In this document: in pieces, positions 1 through 8,830 of the stretch
Position numbering within the stretch: the stretch's first letter is position 1
How the letters are laid out: each line of letters begins with the position of its first letter
Source of the DNA: Lactobacillus taiwanensis DSM 21401
GTDB lineage: Bacteria > Bacillota > Bacilli > Lactobacillales > Lactobacillaceae
Reading direction: 5' to 3'
Assembly: GCF_001436695.1 (NCBI RefSeq)
Contig: NZ_AYZG01000020.1
Location: forward strand, 1 to 58,361
DNA length: 58,361 bases
The notes under the pieces: generated by a model
Databases searched by the model: none
Seen by the model: the letters and a program-made list of their open reading frames with translations, nothing else
What the model was told of the DNA's origin: nothing
Program-made: the position numbers and the translations under genes

Positions 1-24
1 TAGTTGCTTGATTCTTTTTCAAAA

Positions 25-1419
25 CTATTCATCAACAGGATTTGACAAACAGCCCTTTTTTTGTATAAAATGCGTAATGCAAACTAAGATTATAAAGATG
101 ATCCCTGCACTTATCATTGGAATACGGTAATTTGGAAAAATTAGTAATACAATAATCATCGAAATAAAGAAAAGCAATACTGCTAGATCAGATAAAGGAT
201 AAAGTGGCATTTTAAATGAAGAGAGCTCCAGTTTAGGCGTTTTCTTTCTATATGTCATATGGGTAATAATCATTATCGACCAAATTACTAAGAACATACT
301 TGTTGCTGTTGCAGAAATGAATGTGAAAGCGTCTTTTAAAAAGAAATTTAATAATGGAGCTAATGCAATTAAAATTGTTGAAAATATTAAAGCGTTTTTA
401 GGTAATTGACGATGGTTTAATTTCCCTAAATGCTTACTTATCTTATTCTTACTCTTATAGTTTATTGAAAATAATAAGCGGCCAGCGCTATAGATAAAAC
501 TATTAGTTGATGAAATAGCAGCACTTATTACCACGAAATTAATAATGGAACCTGCATTTTTAATTCCGGTTGCACCTAATGCTTGAACAAATGGTGAACT
601 GGATGTTGAAACTTTATCCCAAGGTATAGCCAATAAAATACTAAGAATTGCTAGAACATAGAATAAAATAATTCTAACTGGTAATTGATCGATTGCACGA
701 GTAATAGTTTTTTTAGGTTCTTTAGCTTCAGCCGCAGTTAATCCAATCAATTCAACACCAATGAAACTAAAAATTACCATTTGAAATCCTAATAAGAAAC
801 CTTTTGGTCCCTTTGCAAACATACCTCCATCGACTACCATATTTTGCCAACTTACATGACCGTACTTGGTTGTTCCATTTGTAATCAAGAGATAGAACAC
901 AAGAATAACGAATGCAATGATAGTAACAATTTTTATAATTGCAAAACTAAATTCGAGATTTCCAAAAACACGGGCTGAGATAAGATTAATTGCTAGTAAA
1001 ACCAATAAAGTAATTAATCCCGGAATCCAACTTTGTAGGTGTGGCCACCAATACTGAAAATAAATTCCTAAAGCAGTAATTTCTGCCATGGCCAATGTCA
1101 GCCAACTGAACCAATATAAATATCCAGTTGTAGTTCCAATACTTTTTCCAAGATACTCGCTAATAAAATCAATATAAGTATTTTTATTAATATCCGAGAG
1201 TATCAATTCTCCTAATGCTCTCATTAAAAGAAAGAGAAAAAAACCTACTAGACAGTAAATAAAAATTACAGCAGGACCTGCTAATTCAATACTGTTGCCG
1301 ACACCTAGAAAAAGCCCAGTTCCAATTGTCCCTCCCAACGCAATTAGTTGAATATGGGCATTCGTTAAACTACGTTTCATAGTTTTAACCTCAGATGATT
1401 CTGAGCTATTTTTTGACAT
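25..1419 (-). CDS. Amino-acid permease, APC superfamily (AAT-like)
   Basis: A 464-residue integral membrane protein that probably imports an amino acid by proton symport. The N-terminal segment carries the APC signature GGTIGTGLFLGVG at residues 29-41, and a second family motif, FSFIGVELIGLTAAEA, lies near the middle. About 12 hydrophobic helices are visible, which is normal for the family. The start at 1419 has a GAAAGGAG ribosome site about 12 bases upstream; Met14 is an alternative. It is transcribed away from adhE. The substrate cannot be read from sequence; D-Ala/Ser/Gly or other neutral amino-acid carriers of this family are possible. Confidence 0.85.
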   Translation of the reverse strand: MSKNSSESSEVKTMKRSLTNAHIQLIALGGTIGTGLFLGVGNSIELAGPAVIFIYCLVGFFLFLLMRALGELILSDINKNTYIDFISEYLGKSIGTTTGYLYWFSWLTLAMAEITALGIYFQYWWPHLQSWIPGLITLLVLLAINLISARVFGNLEFSFAIIKIVTIIAFVILVFYLLITNGTTKYGHVSWQNMVVDGGMFAKGPKGFLLGFQMVIFSFIGVELIGLTAAEAKEPKKTITRAIDQLPVRIILFYVLAILSILLAIPWDKVSTSSSPFVQALGATGIKNAGSIINFVVISAAISSTNSFIYSAGRLLFSINYKSKNKISKHLGKLNHRQLPKNALIFSTILIALAPLLNFFLKDAFTFISATATSMFLVIWSIMIITHMTYRKKTPKLELSSFKMPLYPLSDLAVLLFFISMIIVLLIFPNYRIPMISAGIIFIILVCITHFIQKKGCLSNPVDE

Positions 1420-1532
1420 TAAAATATAAAACTCCTTTCATAGTTTATTAAAATTTTAACATAAAAATCTATGATAACTGCTAAATTGTATAGTTTTTAA
1501 TATTTTTTATAGGATTTGAGTTAAGAAATTAG

Positions 1533-1550
1533 TTGTGAAATATTTTTCAA
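1533..1550. promoter_or_regulatory. Rex-like (NADH-sensing repressor) operator upstream of adhE
   Basis: TTGTGAAATATTTTTCAA matches 16 of 18 positions of the palindrome TTGTGAAATATTTCACAA typical of Rex operators. A further TTGTGAA half-site lies at 1612-1618. Rex control of adhE is established in several Firmicutes; binding here is inferred from the match and its place about 95 bases before the -35 box. Confidence 0.55.
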
Positions 1551-1642
1551 TATTAGTAAAAATGAAATCGTTAACATTACTGAAAATAGTTATTTCTTAC
1601 TTTTAATCATATTGTGAATTTGTAAAAAAGTGCACAAAGTCA

Positions 1643-1672
1643 TTTACAAACGTTCAAGAGAGGCGCTATACT
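1643..1672 (+). promoter_or_regulatory. Probable adhE promoter
   Basis: TTTACA (1643-1648), an 18-base spacer and TATACT (1667-1672). It lies in the 302-base gap between the divergent permease and adhE genes, about 50 bases before the adhE start, with a strong GTAGGAGG ribosome site between. Confidence 0.6.
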
Positions 1673-1721
1673 GTGATTGTTCATAAAAAATGCCTAGATT
1701 TCCGAGTAGGAGGCCCAATAG

Positions 1722-4331
1722 ATGGTGCAAGATAAAAAGGCTGAAAAAGAAAATAAAGCAATCGATGTAAATAAAATGATTGATAGCTATGTTGAAAAGG
1801 CACATAATGCCTTGGATGAAATGGCTAATTTTAATCAAGAACAAGTTGATAAAATTTGTGAGGCTATTGCAAGTGCTGGTGAACAAAACAGTTATTTGTT
1901 AGCTAAGATGGCAGTTGAAGAAACTGGCCGTGGAGTAGTGGAAGATAAGACTATAAAAAATATGTTTGCTAGCGAAAATATTTGGAACAGTCTTCGTCAT
2001 GAAAAAACGGTTGGCGTGATTGAAGAAGATAAAGAAAAGCAATTAATTAAAATTGCAGAACCAAAGGGTGTTATAGCTGGTGTAACACCTGTTACTAACC
2101 CAACTTCAACTGTAATTTTTAAGGCTATGCTTGCATTAAAGACTAGAAATGCTATTATTTTTGGTTTTCACCCACAAGCACAAAAGAGTTGTGTTAAAAC
2201 TGGTGAAATTATTCGTGAAGCCGCAATTAAAGCCGGTGCTCCTAAGGATGCTATTCAATGGATTGAATATCCTAGCCTTGAAGCAACTAGTACGTTAATG
2301 AACCATCCAAACGTTCAAACTATTTTGGCTACTGGTGGTCCTGGAATGGTTAAGGCTGCTTATTCATCAGGAAAACCTGCTATTGGTGTGGGTCCTGGTA
2401 ATGGTCCATCATATATTGAAAAGACTGCAAATATTCCGGAGTCTGTATATGATATTGTTTTATCTAAGACTTTTGATAATGGAATGATTTGTTCTTCTGA
2501 AAACTCTGTTGTAGTAGATGAAGATATTTACAATAAGGTAAAGGAAGAATTCAAGTCTTGGAATTGTTACTTCTTGAAGCCAGATGAAATTAAGAAGTTT
2601 GAAGAGAAATTCATTGATCCTAAGAGAGGAACAGTTGCTGGTCCTGTTGCAGGTCGTTCTGCTTATCAAATTGCAAAATTATGTGGTGTAGATGTACCAG
2701 AAGATACTAAAGTAATTATCGCTGAATATAAGGGAGTGGGTAAAAAGTATCCTTTATCTGCTGAAAAACTTTCTCCAGTATTTACTATGTATAAAGCTAA
2801 GGATCACGAAGATGCTTACAAGATTTGTACTGATCTTCTAAACTATGGCGGTCGTGGTCATACTGCTGGTGTTCATTCTCAAGATGAAAAAGTAATTGAT
2901 GACTTTTCAATGAAGATGGATGCATGTCGTATTTTGGTAAATTCTCCGGCTTCAGTTGGTGGTGTTGGTGATCTTTACAATAATATGCTTCCTTCACTTA
3001 CTTTAGGAACTGGATCTTATGGTGCAAACACATTCTCACATAATATTGGTGCTAGAGACTTGCTAAACATTAAGACAGTTGCAAAACGTCGTGACAATAT
3101 GCAATGGATTAAGGTACCGAAGAAAACTTATTTCGAACATAATGCGGCAAATTATCTAAAGCATATGCCAGATGTTGAAAGATTTTTCATTGTTACTGAT
3201 GAAGGCGTAGCAAGTAAATATATTAATAAAATTACTGATATCATTAGTCAACGTCGTGGTAAAAAGAGCTATGAAGTTTTTCAAGCAGTAACTAAAGATC
3301 CAGATACCGATATCATTGCTGATGGGGTCCATAGAATGAATATCTTTAAGCCTGATGTAGTTATTGCTGTTGGTGGTGGCTCAGTAATGGATGCTGCCAA
3401 GGCAATGCGTTTATTTTATGAAAATCCAGATATGAGTTTTGAAGATGCTTATTCAAAATTTCTAGATATTAGAAAAAGAACAGTAAGATTTCCAAAATAT
3501 AATGCCATTCAATTAGTATGTATTCCAACTACTTCGGGTACTGGTTCAGAAGTATCTCCATTTTCAATTATTAAAGATACTAAAACGGGTATTAAACATA
3601 CTCTTTGTGATTATTCTTTAAATCCAGATGTTGCAATTGTTGATGACCAATTTGTAGAAACTATGCCTAAAGAATTGATTGCTCGTTCAGGGTTTGAAGC
3701 ATTAGCTCATGCAGTTGAAAGTTACGTTTCAACAATGGCCACTGACTTTACTCGTGGTTGGTCAATGGAAGCTATTAAATTGATTTTTGAAAACTTAGAG
3801 AAGTCATATAATGGTGATCAAAGTGCAAGAAGTAGAATGCACAATGCTGCTACCCTAGCTGGTATGGCATATGCAAATGCATTCTTAGGAGTAGGTCATG
3901 CAATTGCTCATACTGAATCATCTGAATTTGGTGTTCCAAGTGGCTTAAGTGATGCAATTGCAATGCCATATGTAATTAAATTTAATTCTAAGAAGCCTAG
4001 AAAACTTGCTATGCGTCCGCACTATTCAACTTTTAGAGCAGATAAAGATTATGCAGAAATTGCACGTAGTTTAGGTTTAAAGGGAGACACTACTCAAGAA
4101 TTAGTTGATGCCTTAATTAAGAAGGTTGTTGAACTAGGGCATGGCGTAGGAATGAAGTTAAGTCTTAAAGCTAATGGAGTTAATGAAACAGATTTCAATA
4201 ATAAGATTGAAAATATGGCTATTGAAGCTTATGGTGATCAAAATGTTGTAACTAATCCTTCTGCTTTATTAATTGGTGAAATTAAGGAATTAATGAAAGA
4301 AACTTATGCAGGAAAGGGAATTGAAGCTTAA
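1722..4331 (+). CDS. adhE: Bifunctional acetaldehyde-CoA/alcohol dehydrogenase
   Basis: An 869-residue fusion that reduces acetyl-CoA to acetaldehyde and then to ethanol, reoxidising two NADH during heterofermentative or anaerobic growth. The N-terminal half (about 1-440) is a CoA-acylating aldehyde dehydrogenase with catalytic Cys257 in GMICSSENS. The C-terminal half is an iron-type alcohol dehydrogenase with the NAD loop GGGSVMDAAKA, the GTGSEVSPF motif and the metal-binding stretch GVGHAIAHTES. Length is typical for AdhE, and such proteins form long spirosome filaments. The ATG follows a GTAGGAGG site. It stands alone with its own promoter and a Rex-like operator upstream; the decayed IS begins about 50 bases downstream. 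Confidence 0.97.
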   Translation: MVQDKKAEKENKAIDVNKMIDSYVEKAHNALDEMANFNQEQVDKICEAIASAGEQNSYLLAKMAVEETGRGVVEDKTIKNMFASENIWNSLRHEKTVGVIEEDKEKQLIKIAEPKGVIAGVTPVTNPTSTVIFKAMLALKTRNAIIFGFHPQAQKSCVKTGEIIREAAIKAGAPKDAIQWIEYPSLEATSTLMNHPNVQTILATGGPGMVKAAYSSGKPAIGVGPGNGPSYIEKTANIPESVYDIVLSKTFDNGMICSSENSVVVDEDIYNKVKEEFKSWNCYFLKPDEIKKFEEKFIDPKRGTVAGPVAGRSAYQIAKLCGVDVPEDTKVIIAEYKGVGKKYPLSAEKLSPVFTMYKAKDHEDAYKICTDLLNYGGRGHTAGVHSQDEKVIDDFSMKMDACRILVNSPASVGGVGDLYNNMLPSLTLGTGSYGANTFSHNIGARDLLNIKTVAKRRDNMQWIKVPKKTYFEHNAANYLKHMPDVERFFIVTDEGVASKYINKITDIISQRRGKKSYEVFQAVTKDPDTDIIADGVHRMNIFKPDVVIAVGGGSVMDAAKAMRLFYENPDMSFEDAYSKFLDIRKRTVRFPKYNAIQLVCIPTTSGTGSEVSPFSIIKDTKTGIKHTLCDYSLNPDVAIVDDQFVETMPKELIARSGFEALAHAVESYVSTMATDFTRGWSMEAIKLIFENLEKSYNGDQSARSRMHNAATLAGMAYANAFLGVGHAIAHTESSEFGVPSGLSDAIAMPYVIKFNSKKPRKLAMRPHYSTFRADKDYAEIARSLGLKGDTTQELVDALIKKVVELGHGVGMKLSLKANGVNETDFNNKIENMAIEAYGDQNVVTNPSALLIGEIKELMKETYAGKGIEA

Positions 4332-4383
4332 CTCTTTTTCTCATACCTCATTTGAAATATTAATATGAATTCGCACATAAAAT

Positions 4384-4410
4384 GTGTCTGGGAAAAAACT
4401 AACTCCTAGA
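4384..4410 (+). repeat. Left terminal inverted repeat of the IS
   Basis: Twenty-seven bases perfectly complementary to 5982-6008. The match continues a few bases inward with one mismatch. Confidence 0.85.
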
Positions 4411-4415
4411 CCATA

Positions 4416-4457
4416 AAAAAGAACGATGATTTCCATTTGGATTTCATCGTTCTTTTT
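4416..4457. terminator. Hairpin terminator just inside the left IS end
   Basis: A perfect 14-bp stem, AAAAAGAACGATGA paired with TCATCGTTCTTTTT, followed by further T. It lies between the left end and the transposase start. It would block readthrough from adhE into the transposase and may now serve as the adhE terminator. Confidence 0.65.
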
Positions 4458-4527
4458 CTATACTTTTAGTTTCTTCCTTGATATCATTAAATCACCACAA
4501 AATAAAAACAAAAAGGTGGAAACTAAT

Positions 4528-5901
4528 ATGTACAAAAGTTATAACACAGGTCAAACTGCTTTAACACTCAATTTGGATTTTGCTATTCTCAGCAATCACT
4601 TAGCTAATGCTATCAGCTGATTTGTGGATTCAATTCTAGAAGAGTATTTTCAGGCAGAAAGATTGAGCTGATGCTAGAGGAAAATCTGCCCATGATGCTT
4701 TTGACTGACCAGCAAAAGATTTCATATCATACTATCAATAACTTCAGATCCAGCAGCCATGCCAATGAATTGGTTAAAAAAACTTTATCTACTTTACCAA
4801 TCTATTGGTGGATGAGGGGCTAATCAATGAAGAGACTATTTTTATTGATTACACTAAAATTGAAGCGGATGCCAATCGCTATACTTTTGTCTGGTGCAAG
4901 GCAGTTGAAAAGTTTCATGATAAGCTTAAGGGACAGGCAGTTGAGGCTTACGATGAGCTGATAGCTCAAGAAGTAGTCAAGGAAATGAACAAAGAAAAAG
5001 TTCAAACCAGCCAAGGACTAGTAGAGCTTGCTCAAGAAACTGAAGCTGAAATTGAAAAGCTGACTAAAGAAATTGAGTAAGAGCCTCAAGCCATTCCTGG
5101 AGGCTCGTCCAGAAAAGCAAGAAGACGCGGACTTAAAAAGCTGCTCCATAAACTAAGAAAAGACTATGTTCCTCGAATGAAGAAATATGAAAAAGCAGAA
5201 AAAACATTTGCTGGTCGCAACAGCTATTCTAAAACAGACCATGATGCGACTTTTATGCATATGTGCGACTTTTATGCATATGAAGGAAGACTACATGAAA
5301 AATGGTCAGCTTAAGCTTGGCTACAATATCCAAGTAGCTACTACAGATCAATATGTAGTCGATTACGCTTTGTCCCCTAATCCAACAGATTTCAAAACTT
5401 TAGAGCCGTTTTTAGATCAAATGACCATGTTGGATAAATTCCGATAAGATCGTATCCGATACTGGCTGCGGCAACGAATATAATTGCTCAATGCTGGAAG
5501 AAGAATATCTAGATAAGAAGTATTTTATTCTCTACACTATGTATAAAAAAGAACAAGGCAGAAAGTATAAAAATGATCCATCCAAGCTGAGCAATTGGTA
5601 CTACAATGAAAAAGATGATTATTACATTGATCATCTTGGCGTTAGATTCAACTTAAAATATTATAGCCAGCGTCCAGTACGCTATAATCCTAATTGGCAA
5701 TATTTAAAAGAAAAAAAGAAGTTCTTCAAAGCGACAAACGCAAACCTATCTACGGTATGAGGAAATATGACGTAGAGCCAGTTTTTGGGCATTTGCGTAC
5801 TTGGTATGCGTAGAACACATCTAAGAGGCAAAAAGAAAGTTGAAACAGATGTCGGAATAGCCTTCATGATGAATATAAACAAATTTTGGAACAGAAGATA
5901 G
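4528..5901 (+). pseudogene. IS1182-type DDE transposase, multiply disrupted
   Basis: The reading frame opens at 4528 (MYKSYNTGQTAL, after AAAGGTGG) and is stopped by TGA at 4618-4620, after which the homologous FVDSI continues in frame. Later fragments in shifting frames still read as this family: FIDYTKIEADANRYTFVW near 4847, NGQLKLGYNIQVATTDQ near 5310, and KYDVEPVFGHLRTWYA then RGKKKVETDVGIAFMM near the 3' end. A 19-bp tandem duplication at 5245-5282 gives one frameshift directly. The intact family protein is roughly 450-500 residues. No fragment could be active. Confidence 0.85.
5245..5282 (+). repeat. 19-bp tandem duplication inside the transposase
   Basis: The unit TGCGACTTTTATGCATATG occurs twice with no gap (5245-5263 and 5264-5282). 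Removing one copy restores the continuous frame SKTDHDATFMHMKEDYMKNG expected of the family, so this duplication is a causative frameshift mutation. Confidence 0.9.
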
Positions 5902-5930
5902 AAGACCGTTTTTGTTTAGTGCTAAAAGAA

Positions 5931-5974
5931 AAAAGGACAATCAAAACTCAATTGAGAATTTTGATTGTCCTTTT
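5931..5974. terminator. Bidirectional terminator at the right IS end
   Basis: A perfect 16-bp stem, AAAAGGACAATCAAAA paired with its complement at 5959-5974, flanked by A and T runs. It lies between the transposase remnant and the right inverted repeat. Confidence 0.65.
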
Positions 5975-5981
5975 ATTATGA

Positions 5982-6008
5982 TCTAGGAGTTAGTTTTTTC
6001 CCAGACAC
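5982..6008 (-). repeat. Right terminal inverted repeat of the IS
   Basis: The exact reverse complement of 4384-4410. It ends 26 bases before the stop codon of the gene at 6035-6460. Confidence 0.85.
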
Positions 6009-6034
6009 TTTTCTTAATGTGTATGTAAATTAAA

Positions 6035-6460
6035 TTAGTTTAACTTACCGGCTTTCTTCAAGATGTCTTGAGCCTTTTCAAGATAGTGATGTTCAGCTCT
6101 AAAGGCATCAATGTCACCACCGTTGAAGTCGTTTAATTTAGCAAGCTTGTCATCTAATTCTTCAAAGTCCTTCTTTAAATCGTTGATAACAGGTTCTTCT
6201 TCTTGTTCATAGACGTAGTGATTTTCGGTTGAATCTTTAGGACCTTCACCCTTGAATTGTTCGATCTTGTCTTCGTCTTTGTCGACTTTTCTTGCGTGCT
6301 TAAGAATTGATTTAATATCCTTAATTGTTTCGTGTTGAGCGGTGCGATGTTTCTTATCATCAATACTATCTTCAATCTTTGTTAAGTGACCTTCTGCATC
6401 TGAAATCTTCTTAGCGATTCTATCTAATGCCTTGAGTTCTCTTTTTGCATAATCTGTCAT
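6035..6460 (-). CDS. Small charged coiled-coil protein, function unknown
   Basis: A 141-residue soluble protein very rich in Lys, Glu and Asp, with heptad-like stretches at about 1-60 and 90-141 (for example KALDRIAKKISDAEGHLTKI) and an acidic linker near the centre (YEQEEEPVINDLKK). It has no signal peptide or membrane segment. The start follows a consensus TAGGAGG site 8 bases upstream, so it is probably well translated. I do not recognise a named family; similar small coiled-coil proteins are common in lactobacilli. The IS right end lies just past its stop codon, so any native terminator may have been displaced. Confidence 0.8.
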   Translation of the reverse strand: MTDYAKRELKALDRIAKKISDAEGHLTKIEDSIDDKKHRTAQHETIKDIKSILKHARKVDKDEDKIEQFKGEGPKDSTENHYVYEQEEEPVINDLKKDFEELDDKLAKLNDFNGGDIDAFRAEHHYLEKAQDILKKAGKLN

Positions 6461-6663
6461 AACAATATACCTCCTAAAATCTTTCTATTAACTTAATCAT
6501 CCTTATTATAAAATCTAATAAGTGTAGTTTCAAGAATAAGGCGTTATTTTATGAAATAACCGTATAGGTTTGAAATATCTAATAATATTATAAAATTAAA
6601 TACAATTATTTAATTAAATGAAATTAGCTGATAGTATATGCGTTATTTTTATTTCATGCTTTA

Positions 6664-6691
6664 ACTGTATATTTCTACATAAATATACAGT
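6664..6691. promoter_or_regulatory. 11-bp inverted repeat, possible operator
   Basis: ACTGTATATTT, a 6-base spacer, then AAATATACAGT: a perfect dyad about 40 bases before the start of the broken gene at 6730. A smaller dyad (GTTATTT and AAATAAC) lies near 6545-6562. The size and position suit a dimeric regulator site; no matching regulator gene is adjacent. Confidence 0.35.
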
Positions 6692-6729
6692 AATTTTCAT
6701 TTGATGTGCTGTATTTATAAGAAAGAAGC

Positions 6730-7359
6730 GTGGAATTAATGTTTAGAGAAAATGCAAAAAATATTCATGAAAAACTTTTAAAAGAAAATGATCCAGATGT
6801 ATGGGAAAGAATTAGTCATTTTACTTTTGAAGAAGTACAAGATGATGTTGACTTACCAAATAAAACAAAGTTACTTTCTAATTTAGTATGTTTATTGGGG
6901 ATGCAAGGAGTAGAGAAATTTGCTTAATGCTTCCAGTTGCCTTGGCTAATGTTGTCAGCCCTATAGAAGCAAAGGAAGTTGTTTATCAAGCAATAGATTA
7001 TTTAGGGTTAGGACGGGGAATGCCATTTTTTAAAGTAATGAATAATATATTACTTGAACGTGGCGTAAAATTATCTTTGTCAAGGCAAGCCACTACTACA
7101 ATGGATAATCGTCTTGAAAAAGACGAAGAAACTCAAATGAGACTGTTTGGTCCACAAATGAAAGATTTTGCTAAAAAAGGAATTATTAATAGATGGTTAG
7201 TAGATAGCTGTTTTGGAGATTATTACACTAGAAAAGGGTTAGATGATAAAGAGCGCGAAATGATAACTTTGTTATTTAGCTGCTCAAGGCGGATGTGGAC
7301 CACAATTATTGGCACATGCAAAAGCTAATGCAATTAATGTTATTAACCAAGTAAAATAG
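6730..7359 (+). pseudogene. Carboxymuconolactone decarboxylase-like (AhpD fold) protein, frameshifted
   Basis: The pieces together read as a two-repeat carboxymuconolactone-decarboxylase family protein, normally about 250 residues. Frame one (from GTG 6730, or ATG 6739) gives VWERISHFTFEEVQ and ends at TAA in the 6920s. Frame two carries MLPVALANVVSP, EAKEVVYQAIDYLGLGRG and CFGDYYTRKGLDDKEREM. Near 7275-7282 a second shift is needed to reach AAQGGCGPQLLAHAKANA, and the frame then stops at 7359, short of the usual C-terminus. A few residues also appear to be missing before INRWLVD. Family members are small oxidoreductases or decarboxylases often annotated only by fold; the original substrate is unknown. 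Confidence 0.75.
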
Positions 7360-7380
7360 ATTATTTATAGTTAAATAACT

Positions 7381-7412
7381 GCACTGAAATTTTAGAGATT
7401 TCAGTGCTTTTT
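7381..7412 (+). terminator. Intrinsic terminator after the decarboxylase-like pseudogene
   Basis: A 10-bp stem GCACTGAAAT / ATTTCAGTGC with a 7-base loop, followed by TTTTTATT. Confidence 0.8.
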
Positions 7413-7477
7413 ATTATGGCTTAATGGCTAGGACGAAGAAAATATAGTAGAATATATGTTCGAAAGGAGATAGCGCC

Positions 7478-8776
7478 ATGAATACCGATGAACTATTGAG
7501 CTACGCGATAAGACATTTTGGAAGAAATAGTATTAGTAAAGTTAATAATAACGCTAACATAATTGCTTTTAGTTCACCGATTACTAAAAAATGGTTTGCT
7601 ATTTTAAATTTAGATCCTAAAAGTAAAAAATTAAATCTTAATTGTGGTGAATTTTCGGAAACAATTAAAGATCTGCCTGGGTTTTCAACTGCTTCTTTAG
7701 TGAAAGATGATAATTGGGTTGAAGTTAGTTTGCTTTTAAGCGAGCAAAAAATAAAGCAAGCGTTGGAATATGCTTTTAAAGTTGTATTAATGACAAATAA
7801 AAAGAATAATCCAGAAAAATTAATTTATATTCCTGATGCCAATCAAAATGATGAAAAAAATGTATATCATGAACAAAAATTAAATTTTAAGAATTGGAAA
7901 AAATCGTCACGTTTTGTTGAAGAAAAAAATAAATTTACTGAAGATAAAATTGATTTAAATTTTGAAGAAACTCAATCTGTACCTAAAGAAATTAAAGAAA
8001 TGATTAAGTCGTATCAGTATTCATTAAATGGAGCTATTAGAAGAGAACAAAATTTTTATTCTCAGGGGAAATTAATGGCTGATTATGAAGATGACTATGA
8101 TCGAAAGCAATCATTCTTAAGATATTATCCAACGTATCATGACTTAACTGTGGGCCAGGCTCGGACATACTTTACTTGGCGAACGAAAATAAGACACAAT
8201 ATTTATGAAAAAAATTCAGATTCATATGCTTATATATATTTATATGAACTACTGAATGGAATTGGAGTTAAAAATTCGCAAGAAGGATTAGAGAGGCTAA
8301 TTAGTTTTAATAAAAATTATGCTCAAAAATTTTCTTCAGAAATGGGGGCTTATATTGAAAGATGGATTCGTGATTATCTTATTTTTTATAATATTGATTC
8401 GAAAACTTATGACTCATTTATTAAGGAACGCGATAAAGATAAAAAATATGAACAATTACTATATCCGCAAAATTTTTCTGAACATGAAGTTGTTACTAGT
8501 TTAATAAGGCTATCGAACTATAAAATTACTAATTGTCCTTTATATAAAAAGGATGAAGAAAAATTTGAACATTTATTGGCTTTAATTTGGCAGCGAATTT
8601 TAGATTTGAGACAAGATGGATTTGATTTTTTTACTAATTACATTGCGTATAAAAATCAAATGACAGTTCAGCTTTTTGCTGCTGCTGTTTTTAATCATAA
8701 TTTGATTTCAAAAACGAATAGTTATGAAGTTGATCAAATTAGAAAGTATTTTTATGATGAAGAAAAGAAAACTTGA
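7478..8776 (+). CDS. TerB-N domain protein with MmcQ/YjbR-like N-terminus (5' part of an interrupted gene)
   Basis: This 432-residue frame is the first part of what reads as one 626-codon gene ending at 9358. Residues 1 to about 110 resemble the MmcQ/YjbR fold (MNTDELLSYAIRHFG, KKWFAILNLDP, DDNWVEVSLLL). Residues about 165-380 look like a TerB-N domain, with YYPTYHDLTVGQARTYFTWR and YIYLYELLNGIGV. The TGA at 8774-8776 is in frame with the downstream TerB-C part, so it is a premature stop; TGG (Trp) is the simplest ancestral codon. The start has an excellent AAGGAGA site. It heads a tight operon with the BrxD-like ATPase and the Lhr-like helicase. TerB-type domains are linked to stress and phage-response systems; the exact role is unknown. 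Confidence 0.7.
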   Translation: MNTDELLSYAIRHFGRNSISKVNNNANIIAFSSPITKKWFAILNLDPKSKKLNLNCGEFSETIKDLPGFSTASLVKDDNWVEVSLLLSEQKIKQALEYAFKVVLMTNKKNNPEKLIYIPDANQNDEKNVYHEQKLNFKNWKKSSRFVEEKNKFTEDKIDLNFEETQSVPKEIKEMIKSYQYSLNGAIRREQNFYSQGKLMADYEDDYDRKQSFLRYYPTYHDLTVGQARTYFTWRTKIRHNIYEKNSDSYAYIYLYELLNGIGVKNSQEGLERLISFNKNYAQKFSSEMGAYIERWIRDYLIFYNIDSKTYDSFIKERDKDKKYEQLLYPQNFSEHEVVTSLIRLSNYKITNCPLYKKDEEKFEHLLALIWQRILDLRQDGFDFFTNYIAYKNQMTVQLFAAAVFNHNLISKTNSYEVDQIRKYFYDEEKKT

Positions 8777-8830
8777 TATTGTGAATCTTATTGGGGATTA
8801 GCTGGTCAAAAAAGTATTGTAGGAAATTTA

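Larger units (their letters stand above)
4384..6008. mobile_element. Decayed IS1182-type insertion sequence, about 1.6 kb
   Basis: A 1625-base element bounded by perfect 27-base inverted repeats (4384-4410 and 5982-6008), both beginning GTGTCTGGGAAAAAAC. Inside lies one broken DDE transposase gene, with a hairpin terminator just inside each end. The element separates the 3' ends of the convergent adhE and 6035-6460 genes, so it interrupts neither. I saw no clear target-site duplication. The intact ends could still be mobilised by a related transposase acting in trans. Confidence 0.85.
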
